This document shows positions 38,201 through 47,420 of a DNA stretch of 64,000 bases, piece by piece. The position numbers were made by a program, and so were the translations under genes. Source of the stretch: Beroe forskalii (lineage: Eukaryota; Ctenophora; Nuda; Beroida; Beroidae). Positions within the stretch are counted from its first letter, which is position 1. Every line of letters begins with the position of its first letter. The stretch lies in NCBI GenBank assembly GCA_011033025.1, contig WFMF01000025.1, positions 124,001-188,000 of the forward strand. The letters run 5' to 3'. The notes beneath the pieces were generated by a model. The model did no database searches. It was not told the origin of the DNA and saw only the letters and a program-made list of their open reading frames with translations.

Positions 38201-38535
38201 CGCACGGACTACTCTTGAATTTTATCTTCATCCATTCCCATTCACCATTGATATCCATCATTTATCACCCCTCCTTCTAAACCTTCTAACCCCTCCCCTT
38301 GTTCCAGGTGGAAGTGAAGCCCTACGTGCTGGACGACCAGCTGTGTGACGAGTGTAAGGGCGAGCACTGCGGAGGGAAGTTTGCTCCCTTCTTCTGCGGA
38401 CACATCTCCTGTCTCCGGTACTTCTGCGAGCACTGCTGGAGCATTGCCCATACCCAGCCCGGCCGGGAGTTCCACAAACCCCTCGTCAAGGAGGGCGCCG
38501 ACCGCTCCCGCTCCCTCAACTCCTTCCGCTGGTAG
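16480..38535 (+). CDS. CPEB: Cytoplasmic polyadenylation element-binding protein, CPEB2-4/Orb2 class
   Basis: The product binds U-rich elements in mRNA 3' UTRs and controls polyadenylation and translation. Eight firm coding exons have matching phases: 16480-17205, 18637-18739, 19046-19205, 22266-22354, 25112-25230, 32111-32225, 32917-33098 and 38308-38535. They total 1,722 nt, or 573 residues. Two optional phase-0 exons (17371-17508 and 28641-28658) would raise this to 625. Domains: Ser/Asn/Gln-rich N-terminus (1-275); RRM1 with RNP2 VFVGGL (317-322) and RNP1 KGYAFLLF (359-366); RRM2 with RNP2 IFVGGV (426-431) and RNP1 KGAGRVAF (466-473); C-terminal ZZ zinc domain (about 511-556). The linker VQIRPW, the motif FVMDGSQPLDPRKTIFVGG and the end VKEGADR place it with CPEB2-4 rather than CPEB1. 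Length is usual for the class. Confidence 0.95.
17371..17508 (+). CDS. CPEB: Candidate CPEB cassette exon, 46 codons
   Basis: The open segment between the acceptor TGTACAG (17364-17370) and the donor AAG|GTTTGA is exactly 138 nt, phase 0 at both ends. It can be inserted or skipped between the flanking phase-0 boundaries without changing frame. It reads protein-like (VPTFVLTEEDIATVNTM, then QSMRKNLFVGGGNPVLK). The acceptor has little polypyrimidine and the codons are less GC-rich than in neighbouring exons. I do not recognise the peptide, so this could be chance. Confidence 0.35.
18637..18739 (+). CDS. CPEB: CPEB exon, linker before RRM1
   Basis: The acceptor is ATTTTTCAG|CAG, phase 0. The donor is GCTG|GTAAGG, phase 1. 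It encodes QNSVPRPLPFNSTSNRSN and NLNFLPASSAA, a polar low-complexity linker. Phases match the exons on both sides. Confidence 0.85.
19046..19205 (+). CDS. CPEB: CPEB exon, start of RRM1
   Basis: The acceptor CTCTCAG|AG supplies the last two bases of a Glu codon. It encodes MLYELLNQDSEQVF, then DSPIRKFHYDPPGEKYSRK and the RRM1 RNP2 strand VFVGGLPPDIDE. The donor is the unusual GA|GTACTT, phase 2. It is chosen because the next in-frame stop (TAG 19216) excludes later donors and because it joins the next exon in frame. The joint gives one residue more than the vertebrate alignment I recall (DERE-E-I versus DEDE-I). The neighbouring ESCR-like peptide DSPIRKF may be a phosphorylation site, by inference only. 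Confidence 0.85.
19206..22265 (+). other. CPEB: CPEB intron, 3.06 kb
   Basis: No nested gene is supported. It contains a CATTCCTAC-type short repeat at about 20825-20890 and a minisatellite of about 20 bp at 21590-21735. The rest is unstructured AT-rich sequence. Confidence 0.6.
21590..21735 (+). repeat. 20-bp minisatellite in CPEB intron
   Basis: Units resemble GCTACAAGTGCATGTGCCTA. The 3' half is nearly identical between copies and the 5' half is diverged. There are about six to seven copies. Confidence 0.75.
22266..22354 (+). CDS. CPEB: CPEB exon, middle of RRM1
   Basis: The acceptor is ACATTTCAG|A. The exon reads EIHGSFCHFGSLDVDWPHKS and then APFPPK, corresponding to the conserved SFRRFGPL-VDWPHK and FPPKG of the family. 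The donor CCAAAAG|GTTTGT is phase 1 and splits the Gly codon of the RNP1 motif. It lies after a 3.06-kb intron. Confidence 0.9.
23709..23776. promoter_or_regulatory. CCAAT and CACGTG cluster
   Basis: CCAAT occurs at 23709 and 23740, TCACGTGG at 23755 and TCACGTGAT at 23768. It is one of several places in the window where palindromic E-boxes and CCAAT boxes occur together, here within a CPEB intron. A regulatory role is inference. Confidence 0.3.
25112..25230 (+). CDS. CPEB: CPEB exon, end of RRM1
   Basis: The acceptor is GTTTCCAG|GT, phase 1. It encodes YAFLLFHEEYSVQALISECK and YYYFVSSPTLKDKQ, completing RRM1. The donor CAG|GTACGT is phase 0. The intron opens directly into a 22-bp minisatellite. 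Confidence 0.93.
25243..25590 (+). repeat. 22-bp minisatellite after CPEB splice donor
   Basis: About 16 tandem copies of GTTACCATGGTGACATGAGC plus two bases begin 12 bases after the donor GTACGT at 25231. The unit contains the near-palindrome GTTACCATGGTAAC, so the transcribed array could form many short stems. Confidence 0.9.
26220..26325 (+). repeat. AAT/GCT-type simple repeat
   Basis: A degenerate (GCTAATAAT)n / (AATACT)n stretch lies within the long CPEB intron. I see no other function. Confidence 0.7.
28132..28210 (+). repeat. 19-bp tandem repeat, four copies
   Basis: The unit TCTAAGAGTTGCTTTACAC is perfectly repeated about four times, 430 bp upstream of the 18-nt microexon. Confidence 0.85.
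28641..28658 (+). CDS. CPEB: CPEB 18-nt microexon
   Basis: Between the acceptor TGTTTTCATTGCAG and the donor GTAAGTATAC lie 18 bases encoding NVGREF, phase 0 at both ends. A CTGAC branch-point match sits about 20 nt before the AG. The flanking exons end and begin in phase 0, so inclusion inserts six residues between KDKQ and VQIRPW, in the RRM1-RRM2 linker. Both splice sites are near-consensus. Microexons are a known source of neuronal isoforms in CPEB2-4 genes, usually upstream of RRM1. This position is different from the ones I know. Confidence 0.65.
29058..29200 (+). promoter_or_regulatory. Cluster of GTCACGTGAC palindromes
   Basis: Four GTCACGTGAC sites (with an extra CACGTGTCAC) lie within 110 bp. 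The last two are in a duplicated 45-bp unit (GTCACGTGACYACCTTGACT...). This decamer matches the CLEAR/bHLH-Zip (MITF/TFE, USF) palindrome. The cluster sits in a CPEB intron, and its enhancer role is inference. Confidence 0.35.
30765..31600 (+). repeat. 133-bp tandem satellite
   Basis: Six copies with a period of 133 bp are marked by GGCCACGCCC at 30873, 31006, 31139, 31272 and 31405 and a degraded copy near 31537. Each unit couples a GC-rich core (GAGGGGCGTGGGAGGCCACG) with an AT-rich half (TTCGAATTTTTTCAAAATTC). It lies in the CPEB intron that ends at the weak acceptor at 32110. Confidence 0.9.
32111..32225 (+). CDS. CPEB: CPEB exon, linker and start of RRM2
   Basis: It encodes VQIRPWSLQDADFVMDG and QPLDPRKTIFVGGVPRPLRS. 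The 5' boundary is set at 32111 because the phase-0 upstream exon requires it and because KDK(P/Q)-VQIRPW is the family junction. The acceptor CCCTCAAAAG is weak. An alternative AG at 32093-32094 is out of phase. The donor is TCAG|GTAATT, phase 1. Confidence 0.88.
32600..32945 (+). repeat. Tandem copies of an acceptor plus exon 5' edge
   Basis: The junction of pyrimidine tract, CAG and the first exon bases (TTGAGCTAGCAGTCATCATG) occurs five times. Exon-like starts are at 32610, 32676, 32759, 32849 and the genuine one at 32917, separated by 66, 83, 90 and 68 bp. The spacers are C/T-rich (CCCCTTCTCACC). Each upstream copy keeps the AG. Copies 3 and 4 match the true exon for 29 and 23 bases. Splicing to any of the four upstream copies leads to an in-frame stop (TAA in copy 2, TAG at the true exon start for copies 3 and 4). 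Confidence 0.93.
32917..33098 (+). CDS. CPEB: CPEB exon, body of RRM2
   Basis: The acceptor is CCACCCTCAG|TT, phase 1. It encodes ELAVIMNKYYSGVCYAGIDV and KGAGRVAFSNHTSYINAINN, ending DIDKK|GTACGG, phase 0. Its first 25-29 bases are duplicated four times, with an acceptor AG each time, in the intron immediately upstream. Confidence 0.93.
33829..33893 (+). repeat. 21-bp tandem repeat, three copies
   Basis: GGAACCATCTCGGAAATAAC plus C is repeated three times without change, preceded by a partial copy. Confidence 0.85.
34322..34385 (+). repeat. CTC/CTT microsatellite
   Basis: An almost pure pyrimidine (CTC)n(CTT)n tract of about 55 bp in the transcribed strand of a CPEB intron. Confidence 0.9.
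36390..36635. repeat. Direct and inverted GGTTACTTGTCTGTCTGA repeats with perfect 34-bp hairpin
   Basis: Copies of GTGGTTACTTGTCTGTCTGA read forward from 36420 and in reverse from about 36530. The 3' part is a perfect inverted repeat: arms 36562-36595 and 36597-36630 with a single unpaired base at 36596. The arms include CAGGCAAGTAACCGCCCACA. No target duplication was identified. Confidence 0.85.
38308..38535 (+). CDS. CPEB: CPEB terminal exon, ZZ zinc domain
   Basis: The acceptor is TTGTTCCAG, phase 0. It encodes VEVKPYVLDDQLCDECKGEH, then CGGKFAPFFCGHISCLRYFC, then the C-W and H ligands and GREFHKPLVKEGADR, ending NSFRW and TAG at 38533-38535. All cysteines and histidines of the cross-braced CPEB zinc domain are present (Cys 511, 514, 519, 528, 533, 538, 541; His 546, 554). 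Confidence 0.95.
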   Translation: MEVKPYVLDDQLCDECKGEHCGGKFAPFFCGHISCLRYFCEHCWSIAHTQPGREFHKPLVKEGADRSRSLNSFRW

Positions 38536-39700
38536 ACACGCGTCACGCTGCTGCTGGAGATGTCACGCGTTACCAGGGTGACGTCACGTGATGTCACGCG
38601 TTACCAGGGTGACGTCACGTGACAACACCTGGTCACGTGGCAGGGAGATGGTGTGATATCCGGGAAGATGATGAAGATATGCCCCTGCTGAAGAGGATCC
38701 CTGCCCTCGGGATGATCCCGTATGATGATGATCCCTGCCTCCTCTTCTTCTTGTGTTCTCTCTTATAATAATTGGTCTTCGTGTCTATAATGTGCTATGT
38801 AATGCTGTGCTCCGTTATATTCGTACTGGTACATATATTACTTTCTGTATTTTCACTTTTTTACCTGAACAAAAACTCATTTTGGAAGATTAGTAAATGT
38901 GAAACCTGTTTTTATACTTTCATCTAACAGTTAACAGAAGAACAGTTGTTACATTATACGTAAACCTATATATTATATAGCTAGATCCAGTGTATTTGTG
39001 GCCGAAATGAGTATCTTATATACGATTCGGGCCATGCTGTCTTTTGTATAGGTATAATGTATACTTTTAATCGGCTCGGTACACTAGTTGCCTCGGAAAC
39101 GCGTGGTATTTTGCCTGGCAACTGGTGTCGTTTGGATCTTTTAAAATCGCCTGTAGATGAGTTAGCATTAAAATTGTATAGAACTTTGGTACTACAGCTT
39201 CAATGGATTTGCGAACTTCAACAATGTAAATTTGAATTTTAAACACCTTTTTTACTGCAGATTTTATTTAATATTATATACGGTTTCGTTACGTTACCCT
39301 TTAGTTGAACGTTATATTTATTAATTTGTGAAATTTAAACTTAACAACACGCATTATGATAAGAATAATAATATGAATAATAATGATAATTTTCAAAGTA
39401 TGATATTAGATAGCTCTCTCTCAGTCCCCAAGGTAGAACGCTATATACCAATGTGCTCGAGGTGTGAATGATAACCTGTATTTGATTTTATATTATTTGT
39501 CGGCAAAGGTTAATATTATCAATATATATATACATATTATCCTATATAATATTAATAATGATAACTATGATGTTAATTATGTGCGCTTTCGGCTAATGTA
39601 TAATGGCTATTCCAACTTTATGTTTGTTTCTTTCCGGTGCATGTTTTTTAGTATGATAAGATAACCGATAATTTGAATAAATATGCGAAAATATACAATG
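38536..39700 (+). other. CPEB: CPEB 3' UTR
   Basis: AT-rich sequence follows the stop. It opens with a duplicated 31-bp unit (TCACGCGTTACCAGGGTGAC..., 38570-38630) containing TGACGTCACGTGA. CPE-like hexamers TTTTAT occur at about 38910, 39262 and 39486, the last about 190 nt before the AATAAA at 39676. The end is inferred from that signal. Confidence 0.5.
39676..39681 (+). terminator. CPEB: Candidate CPEB poly(A) signal AATAAA
   Basis: This is the first clear AATAAA after the CPEB stop, giving a 3' UTR of about 1.15 kb. An ATTAAA near 39168 is an alternative proximal signal. Confidence 0.4.
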
Positions 39701-42700
39701 AAAATATTAATTAATATATATGATACAATGTGGAGGAATTTGCGTTAAATTCCGAACTTATTATTTTTTTGCGCCACACGTTTCTTTTCTGTGGTTTAGT
39801 TAGTTAAATATTATATAGTTTAGGGTTAAATTTAATAGTATCTAGAGATGGTATGTCACTCGTTTTATCTTTTAAATAACTTGATAACTTTACAGCCTGA
39901 GGAATTTATTTGCGAATGTTGTTAATTTAGAGAGATTATCGGTTTTAGCTGGTACAACTTTTATTAATAAGGCCATCACACTTTTCTCATAAAATATCCT
40001 GGGTCCGGCACTGGAGTTTTCACTGTTTAGCTCACATCTTCATCACACCATCTTATATCCTCGTTAGGTATTTAAGTCACGTGTCAGATCCCTGCCCTGT
40101 GATTGGTTGTCAGGGCAACGTGCTGCTTGTGAGTGGTGGGTTGGTGACCTTGGGGGGCCGTGCTCAGTGGCACACGTCACTGCAAATTGCCACTGACAAG
40201 CAATATATACTGCTTTAACAGGTGACGTACACTGCAGTAAAGTAGAGGAAAGTGGCCAAACCCAAAGCCATGTCATTATTAGCAGGAGACGGCGGCTAAT
40301 TGCTCCTCGCTAGCCTCTGTAACTGCAGATGATAATAAACACGGGGAAATTGTGACTGCTCGGCCACGTACAACGCAACCCACCTTCCATTGTACTTCTA
40401 TACATCAGTACATTGTTACACTCGTGTGTGTACATTGTATATTTTACAGTGTTTCCATGGCAACTATACATTCTGCCTGAACAAGGGTCAGTAGGAAAGT
40501 AGTTTCCAGGCTTTCCATTGGCTGGCGTTATGGATCGTGTGGTACTCCATTGGTCAGAACACACCATTTTCAGCAGCACGGGCTATCATTAATCCTTGCA
40601 AACACTGCTACTACTTTAGTAGAATGTTTAACTCACTCTCCTTTACATACGGTATAATGGTCCACAGATCCATTTTCATCAGCACACACTAAGAAACTTG
40701 TGGTGATGTCCCAGAACATCATATTCAAAGGACCTACCTCACTGACAATAAATCTATACCTTCACCCACTATACAAACACATTATTTTACGTTGAATATT
40801 CTAATTAAACGCTTTTGTCTTTGGGCTTTTGATGATGCTTTCACTTATATAGATGATTAACATATATAGTATAGTTATCATAGCCTTTATATAAGAAATA
40901 TGTATCGATATATACGGCTTTATTTAGCATATAATATTCTTATTATTATTTTATAGTATTTTTACAACGACTTCAACAAATATTTAAATTATGGTTTTTG
41001 ATAAAATTGATGATCAATGAGATACTTTTTCAAATGCTGTCGAATTTCATAGTTCCAATTTTATTCCTTATTGCTGTTATGATTTAGAAATCTTTTGTAG
41101 CAATGCATGAATTAAAATTAATGGGTTTACGACTTTCCTGATTTTGTACGATTATAATATAATATAACTACATAATAATAATAATATGATAAGATATCAA
41201 TAACAACAATAATAATATTATATTATTTTCAAAGTTTTTCGGTCTAACAACTTTTATCTGGTTCATTTTATTTACCAAAACTATTTTATAATAACGATTG
41301 CATACACGAAACGACAACAAGGAACAATTCTGATGATATTGTGAGAAAGGGAAGGGTTTAGATTTTCACGGTTTCTTATATATAACAACAATAATATAAA
41401 AGTTTATGAAACAATGTGATAACAATGTACCTACACGGCATTGTATCTCGCTCACTTTAAAATGTTTTGAATAAGATATGAGGATATATGGTACATTTTC
41501 ATTGATATTTCCATCGCTCGTCACTGTATTGATAAGATATGTTTAGCATTTGCTAGTACCTAATGTGGTGTTCTTGCCTTTTATGGTGATATTACCTTAT
41601 TTGGTAATAGATCTGTAATATCAGAGGGTTGTATCCTCCCCAAGTAAAACGTTGTTCTGAGTGAGGTTTATAAAAGTAGTGTAATCTGAAACACGTCCCG
41701 TGAGAAAATACGCAGTAATTTTGACGAATTTCGTGTCCAATTAACAGCCACTTGCTTTATGTCAGTGTTTTTTATTTGCAATGTAGATATAATATATGAT
41801 GGTTCGTAGTTATAGTGAGTAGCTGAGATTAAATGCAATGGAAAAGGGTTTCTTTGCCATTTTGAGGTGTCATGGATGTTTGGCAATTTAAAACTGAGGA
41901 TATTGATATGATTAATTGAAAGCCACAAGAATTGAAAGATTTTCGAATAATCACGTTCATTAGTTCAGCGAAATCAAAAAATACAAATGACAAATGTCGC
42001 TGTTCCTAAACACCTTGTTTAAACAGGAATGGAATTATGAAATTGTAAAATTTAATCAAATGAAGTGCCCTTCCCATTATCTTACTCCCTGATAAGTACC
42101 ACCTGACACCAACACCAATTCCCATGGCAATTAGAGAGGGGCCCTTTACCATTGCTGATACACACCTGATCTTTTGAGGTATTTTCCAACTTTTATATTT
42201 GCTTATCGTGGTATTAATAATAACAAAGCATTCAAGCTGTACTACTATTATATATTTTTATTACAAATAAAGTGTTCAGGCTCCATTTTTACACCACTTG
42301 ATGAATTATATATTTTGTGATATTAGTAACAAGAGCTTTGCAAGGAAGGCTGGTGTGTTTGGTATGATATGGAGGATGATGACAGAGAGACTTGAGCGGT
42401 GTATGGTGTGTTACCTTGACAACCGTATACGTGTCTCTCTCTCTCCCTGATCTTTCTATATCTATCTCACGCATTATACTATGTTGTTTGAAATATATTG
42501 ATAAGCTCGGGGCAACACGGCTAAGTTTTGTAAAATATATATACTATCTCTAGCAAAGACGTTTGTTTTAAAGAAGTTCTAATGATTTATACAACCCTTT
42601 TACACAAATGTTTTCTATTGTAATTGGATACTAACTTTCAGTGTAGAAATTTCAAAATAATATGTGTATGTCAAAATATATATTATATGATAATTTCTCT

Positions 42701-45079
42701 GTGAACGGGTGCATGGTTGGGATGAGGTGTATAAGTATTTGCTACCAAGGTACCTTGAATCATTGAATGATCCCCTCCTCTCCCAAATCCCTTCAATCCC
42801 TACATTGGGTATCCTCATCCCAGCCTATGACACACTGTTACAGATCCCCATATGATCGGCTTTACAAATGGAATAAGTGGATATTTTATATATGACATTT
42901 TACGTGGGTCAATCTGGAAATATAATGCATGAATAATGCACGGGATCGCTGCCCTATGATCTCTCCCCAGAGCCAAGCTTCGCTCTGTTTATGTTGACAT
43001 TTGTATATTTAGACACGCGCGCGCGTACCGCGTACGCACACGTGCAAATATTCGTGAGGTTTTGCGCGCGGCTTGGTTTGGGGAGGACGGTACGGCAGCG
43101 AGCCTGGTGGGAAGTAGTTCATAGTTCATCTACAGTAGTGCATATGTGTGTACCATTGTGTATAGTAGAGTATTTGTTATTTGTTACTTTCATATTTATT
43201 TAGAGTCGAAGGACACTTGGCAGTAATAACTTTTCCCTTGGCAATTGATTGCGCCACACTCTGCTTAACAAGGAGTTGAATTTGTTTGAGTGGATTTTTA
43301 CTAACTTGAAGGGCTTAAATTTACTACGGGTTTTGACCTATCCGGCTTCATAACGAAATAAATGCAATATTGCAATATTGTGTTATTTGGTGCAGTGTTG
43401 TGCAATATATCGTGCTTATTATGTGCACATTAATGCACAATATATACGACAAAATGTTGCAAGATTGTTGTGGCGCAGTATTGCACAATGTTCTCCCGTT
43501 CTTTGTTCGTTCCGTGGCGCAATTAATTTCAAGCATAATTTCTTAATGGTCAGCATCTGCTGTAGTTAGTAACAATGCTATTAAAGTTTGCTTTGCAAGC
43601 CACGAGTTTCATTTGTCTCTAATACCATATATAAATTCGGCTCTTTGGAATCGTGGTTTCGTATATTGGGGACCTCAGCAATTAGAGTAAGATCCATCAG
43701 GACTGAACCACGATGTCTCCATACTCCATATTACGAATACAGCATTGCTTAACATGCCCTTCACTCTAAATTTAAAATTGCCTCTTCCTCCACTTAAATT
43801 TTCGAGCAACACACAACCCTTCCCCGCCCCTTTTTCTTCGACCCGAACAGTATTTTCAGGTTTAAGATCCTCAAACTCACAGCAAAGTTCAAAAATCTAA
43901 CAGATCCAGAAACCCACAGCGCAGCCCTCAAAGCTCCCTCAAAACAGACTCCCTCAAATTGCAACACACTGTTTCTTAGAAGGTGAATATTGGTATGTAA
44001 ATTCTTGATCGGAGTTTTCGATCAAGTAAATCGCTTTGATTGTGATATGATTTGTTTTCTCATTTCTGATTTGCATAAGAAATTAAAATGCAAGAGCCTC
44101 ATTTAAAATTGATCAGTAAATCATCTTAATTTCAGACAGAGTTCCAAGAAAGACATTCAAGATCGTCCAGAGGATTTCAAGACCTTCCAGAAGTTGTTCA
44201 AGACAGCCTCCCGGACCAGATATCCACCTTCTCTCAATTGAAGACAGCAGCAACACTCGACTTCTTTGGTTAGTTTCATAGATGTTACCACGTTCTTTGA
44301 CTTGTTCATTTTCATATCAGTTTATAATCATTGCATTTTATAATTATGGCATTTATAACATGCATAGACATGCGCCGACCGGGTCCATTTTGGGATACTT
44401 CCTAAGGGCGCAGCTCGTGGGATGTATGCAGTTTAGACCCGCAGCCCAAAGGGTGAGGGTCTAAACCAATATGGACCCGATCTCGCAAGTTTCTATGGGC
44501 ATAGACACCGAAGAACTTCATATCAAACGGTTCTGTGATTATGGTACTGAGTTCTGTCTTTGCTGTTTTGTGTTTGTGTTGTTTGTAGGGGTACGATATA
44601 TACTGTACTGTCGAAGCTATTTCACATGGACTAGGATTTAGAATTGCGTTGAATTTGCCTGTTATTAAATGAATAAACCGTGCTTATGTAAAAGATAAGA
44701 TAATATTTTCAATGATACTCAAATTTCAGACGTTGTAAATTATCAAATCTTAAAATCTAATCGAGCACGGAATTTTAAATTTATCACATGGTGGTATACT
44801 TTTATACATTTCCTGCAGAGATTTCCACGCATGTTTGTTGGCAATATATGTGAGATTGCCTTGGCTGTCTGTCTAGGAAGAGTGCTTCTAATTCGTATTT
44901 TCTACTAAGTACCCTGCGTATTTCATAACACGGCTCTGCTTACGTCACACAACTTGCGTGTGGGTGGTGTGTGACTCTGTCGTTTGGAGTGTATTATCGA
45001 GCGTGCTACGTCAAGAACCAATTATAGAGATCTGTGACCGGGTTTGAAAACAGCAGACATCACTCCCATGAACACGTCA

Positions 45080-45330
45080 TGAACACGCCATGCACACACG
45101 CTAACTACTGCACACATTTCATACCAAACACGCTACACACTACCACGCTACGCACTAACATAATGCACGCTGCACACATTTCACATACCACGCCACTGAC
45201 TACACAGGTACACACTACCACACACCACGCTTCACACATTTCACATACCACGCCACTGACTACACAGGTACCACACTACCACACTACCAAGCTACACACA
45301 TTTCACACTGAACACACGCCACGCTTACGC
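45080..45330 (+). repeat. CA-rich imperfect tandem repeat
   Basis: About three to four imperfect units of 60-70 bp share CACACATTTCACATACCACG and CCACTGACTACACAGGTA. Confidence 0.8.
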
Positions 45331-46573
45331 CATGAATACGCCTCACGCGCCTTTGAGTGGCTAGAAATACGAATAAATATGTGTGCTTTGAAGTGTACTT
45401 CCATTAGCTACAAGAGTAGTAGCTACTAAAGTAGAGTAGTCTATACGAGGTATAATAGTCCCAATGAGCTTTATAATGCCATTCTCAGCCCCCCTCTCTC
45501 ACAGCGCCCCCTCTCTCTCAGCAACCTTCTTGTGCGTCATGGCACTTCTAGAGAATACTTCCCATTTCTATAGCGATATTCAATGAAGTCATCCTATTAT
45601 GCATATGTCATTCTGAGTTATGGAGTGACATCCTAAAATGGTTAAATTGGTTCTTCCCATCAACTGCGCGAGATCAGCTGTGACAGGGAGATCTACAAGC
45701 ATTGCAAATGTCAGGCTATTGTGTGCCTCAGATTTAAATGTAAGATCATGATACTCAGTGGGAGTCTTGGTGATTTTAATAAAAGTTTGGGACATGATAA
45801 TCCTACTCTCCATACCATTCCGTTTGAGCTTGAAGTTATTGGATTTATATTAAAATTCGTGGCCCATTGAATTTGGCAATTAATTTGCTTGATTGGATCG
45901 TGTTGATGAGAGGTAGTTAAAGATAAGATCTATCAGTTTCCATTAATTGGTTTCACAGAGCTGTTGTTCCCAGTGTAACTACCCACACCTCTCCAATCTC
46001 ACAGAATCATGGCACCCTAGCGGAATGTGTGTGCTTCAAAGGCGGGGCAGATTGGAGCTCCGGCGTAGCTCACACGAGACTATGTTACGATAAGAGATTA
46101 GAGTAAATTATTACGGTTATTACAGTTCATCACAGTAAAAAGTACACGGGATCAATGATGATGGATAGCTCAATCTGCTACCCGGAAATTAGCTTCAATT
46201 CATCGAATCTAACTGGTCATCAGAACTGTTCAGTGGTCAACAAGTGGTTGCAAATCAGCAACCACACCGTACACATTTCAACACCGTACACAATTGTACC
46301 TTCTTACTCTCTCATTCTCTGATCTTAAATCGCCGTCTCCTGATTTGTATCACACACCTCATGACACCTCACTCCTTCACATTGGCCTAGAGCGTCTCAC
46401 ACCTTCGTCCTTCACACTCCGCACTGACTGACCAGTGTCTCACTTCTTCTCTCATAACTGTAAGATTGACTGCAGTGTCTCGCTGCTTCACACACACACA
46501 CACCACTCTGACTGAAGAGTGTCTCACTCCATGTCTCCTCTCCCCCTCTTCTCCCTCTCTCCTAACTGTGCAG

Positions 46574-46759
46574 CAGCAGCAGGAGCACGTATGTCGTATA
46601 TCGCACTGCTTTATTAATTACCTGACCTGTATCCCCTGGGAATACCGGCCTCTCAACACCCTACCACCTGTGTCTCACTGTATCCTACCACGCGGAGATG
46701 ATGACGTCATCATCAGGCTGTACTCTGGTGAAAGGATGACGAATATCAGCTGTACAGCG
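46574..46759 (+). CDS. Candidate unassigned exon, 62 codons
   Basis: The acceptor CTCTCTCCTAACTGTGCAG, with a CTAAC branch-like match, and the donor GCG|GTATGT bound a 186-nt open segment, phase 0 at both ends. It has GC-rich codons like the CPEB exons. It reads CRISHCFINYLTCIPWEYR and DDDVIIRLYSGERMT. I do not recognise the family. The pair of good splice sites and the composition favour a real exon, but no partner exon was found. Confidence 0.25.
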
Positions 46760-47355
46760 GTATGTGTTGGCATGTAATAAGCTTTCTGCTGCTTCTTGTC
46801 AGTATTGTGTGAACTGTGAAACCATACACTGTACTACTTGAGAGAGGGAGTAAAAGTTTATTAATTTGCATCTCACTCTTCTCAAGCTCTCTTCAGTTTA
46901 TTTTATTAATTGGCGTGATAACTTTTCTGTGAAAATACCAGCAAAATATAAGGGTTTTGAAAGGGTTTCCTTGAAAGTTTACAAAATATTCCTAATTTTA
47001 TTTTACAATATTCTCGTCCTGACCGAGCACTAAGGCAGCTACCATTCATGTATCAGGTGGTCTTTCATGAAGAATCGGTTACGAAAAATGAAGTTCTTTC
47101 ATCTTAATATAATAACTCAACATCGGCTCATTGGAGCTACCATTTATATCAGGTGTTCCTTCATTTAATCTTTTTACGGTTCTGATCCACATATCCTCAC
47201 TCATACAGATCGGCACATACTGACATACAGACAAACACACGGAAAACCTTTGAAGTGGGGCATCCAGGTGCCTTCTTCCAATACCGTTACCACCGTGCCA
47301 CACACCTGCGCCTCCTTCCTTTACCAGATCCACCAATCATAGACATCCTAGTCAG

Positions 47356-47420
47356 TCACGTGACCTAAAACCGACCAATCCCAGGAGGCAACACCCTCCC
47401 ACGTGACTTCCTTATAAGGG
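47356..47420. promoter_or_regulatory. Promoter-like E-box, CCAAT and TATA cluster
   Basis: TCACGTGAC at 47356, CCAAT at 47375, CACGTGAC at 47400 and TTATAAGG at 47412 follow one another in the order and spacing of a compact plus-strand promoter. No gene is recognised downstream. Confidence 0.3.

Larger units (their letters stand above)
33099..38307 (+). other. CPEB: CPEB last intron, 5.2 kb
   Basis: It contains a 21-bp repeat (33829-33893), a CTC/CTT tract (34322-34385), GT-rich tracts (34625-34669, 35820-35980), a 24-bp TTTGTTTGTGTACA repeat (about 35440-35500) and a long inverted repeat (36390-36630). Minus-strand open frames at 33433-33738 and 34001-34267 read plausibly but lack further support. 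Confidence 0.6.

Noticed and set aside
16480-38535. HDV-like ribozyme in a CPEB intron, as in mammalian CPEB3
   Set aside because: I could not recognise the double-pseudoknot pattern by eye in the introns. A structural search would be needed, and nothing seen supports it.
44137-44271. Exon-like segment between TTTCAG and TTG|GTTAGT
   Set aside because: All three frames are largely open, so the coding frame is undefined and no family is recognised.
45959-46113. Cys-rich reading (CNYPHLSNLTESWHPSGM) after a TTTCACAG site
   Set aside because: Two frames are equally open and end at different stops, and there is no matching upstream exon.
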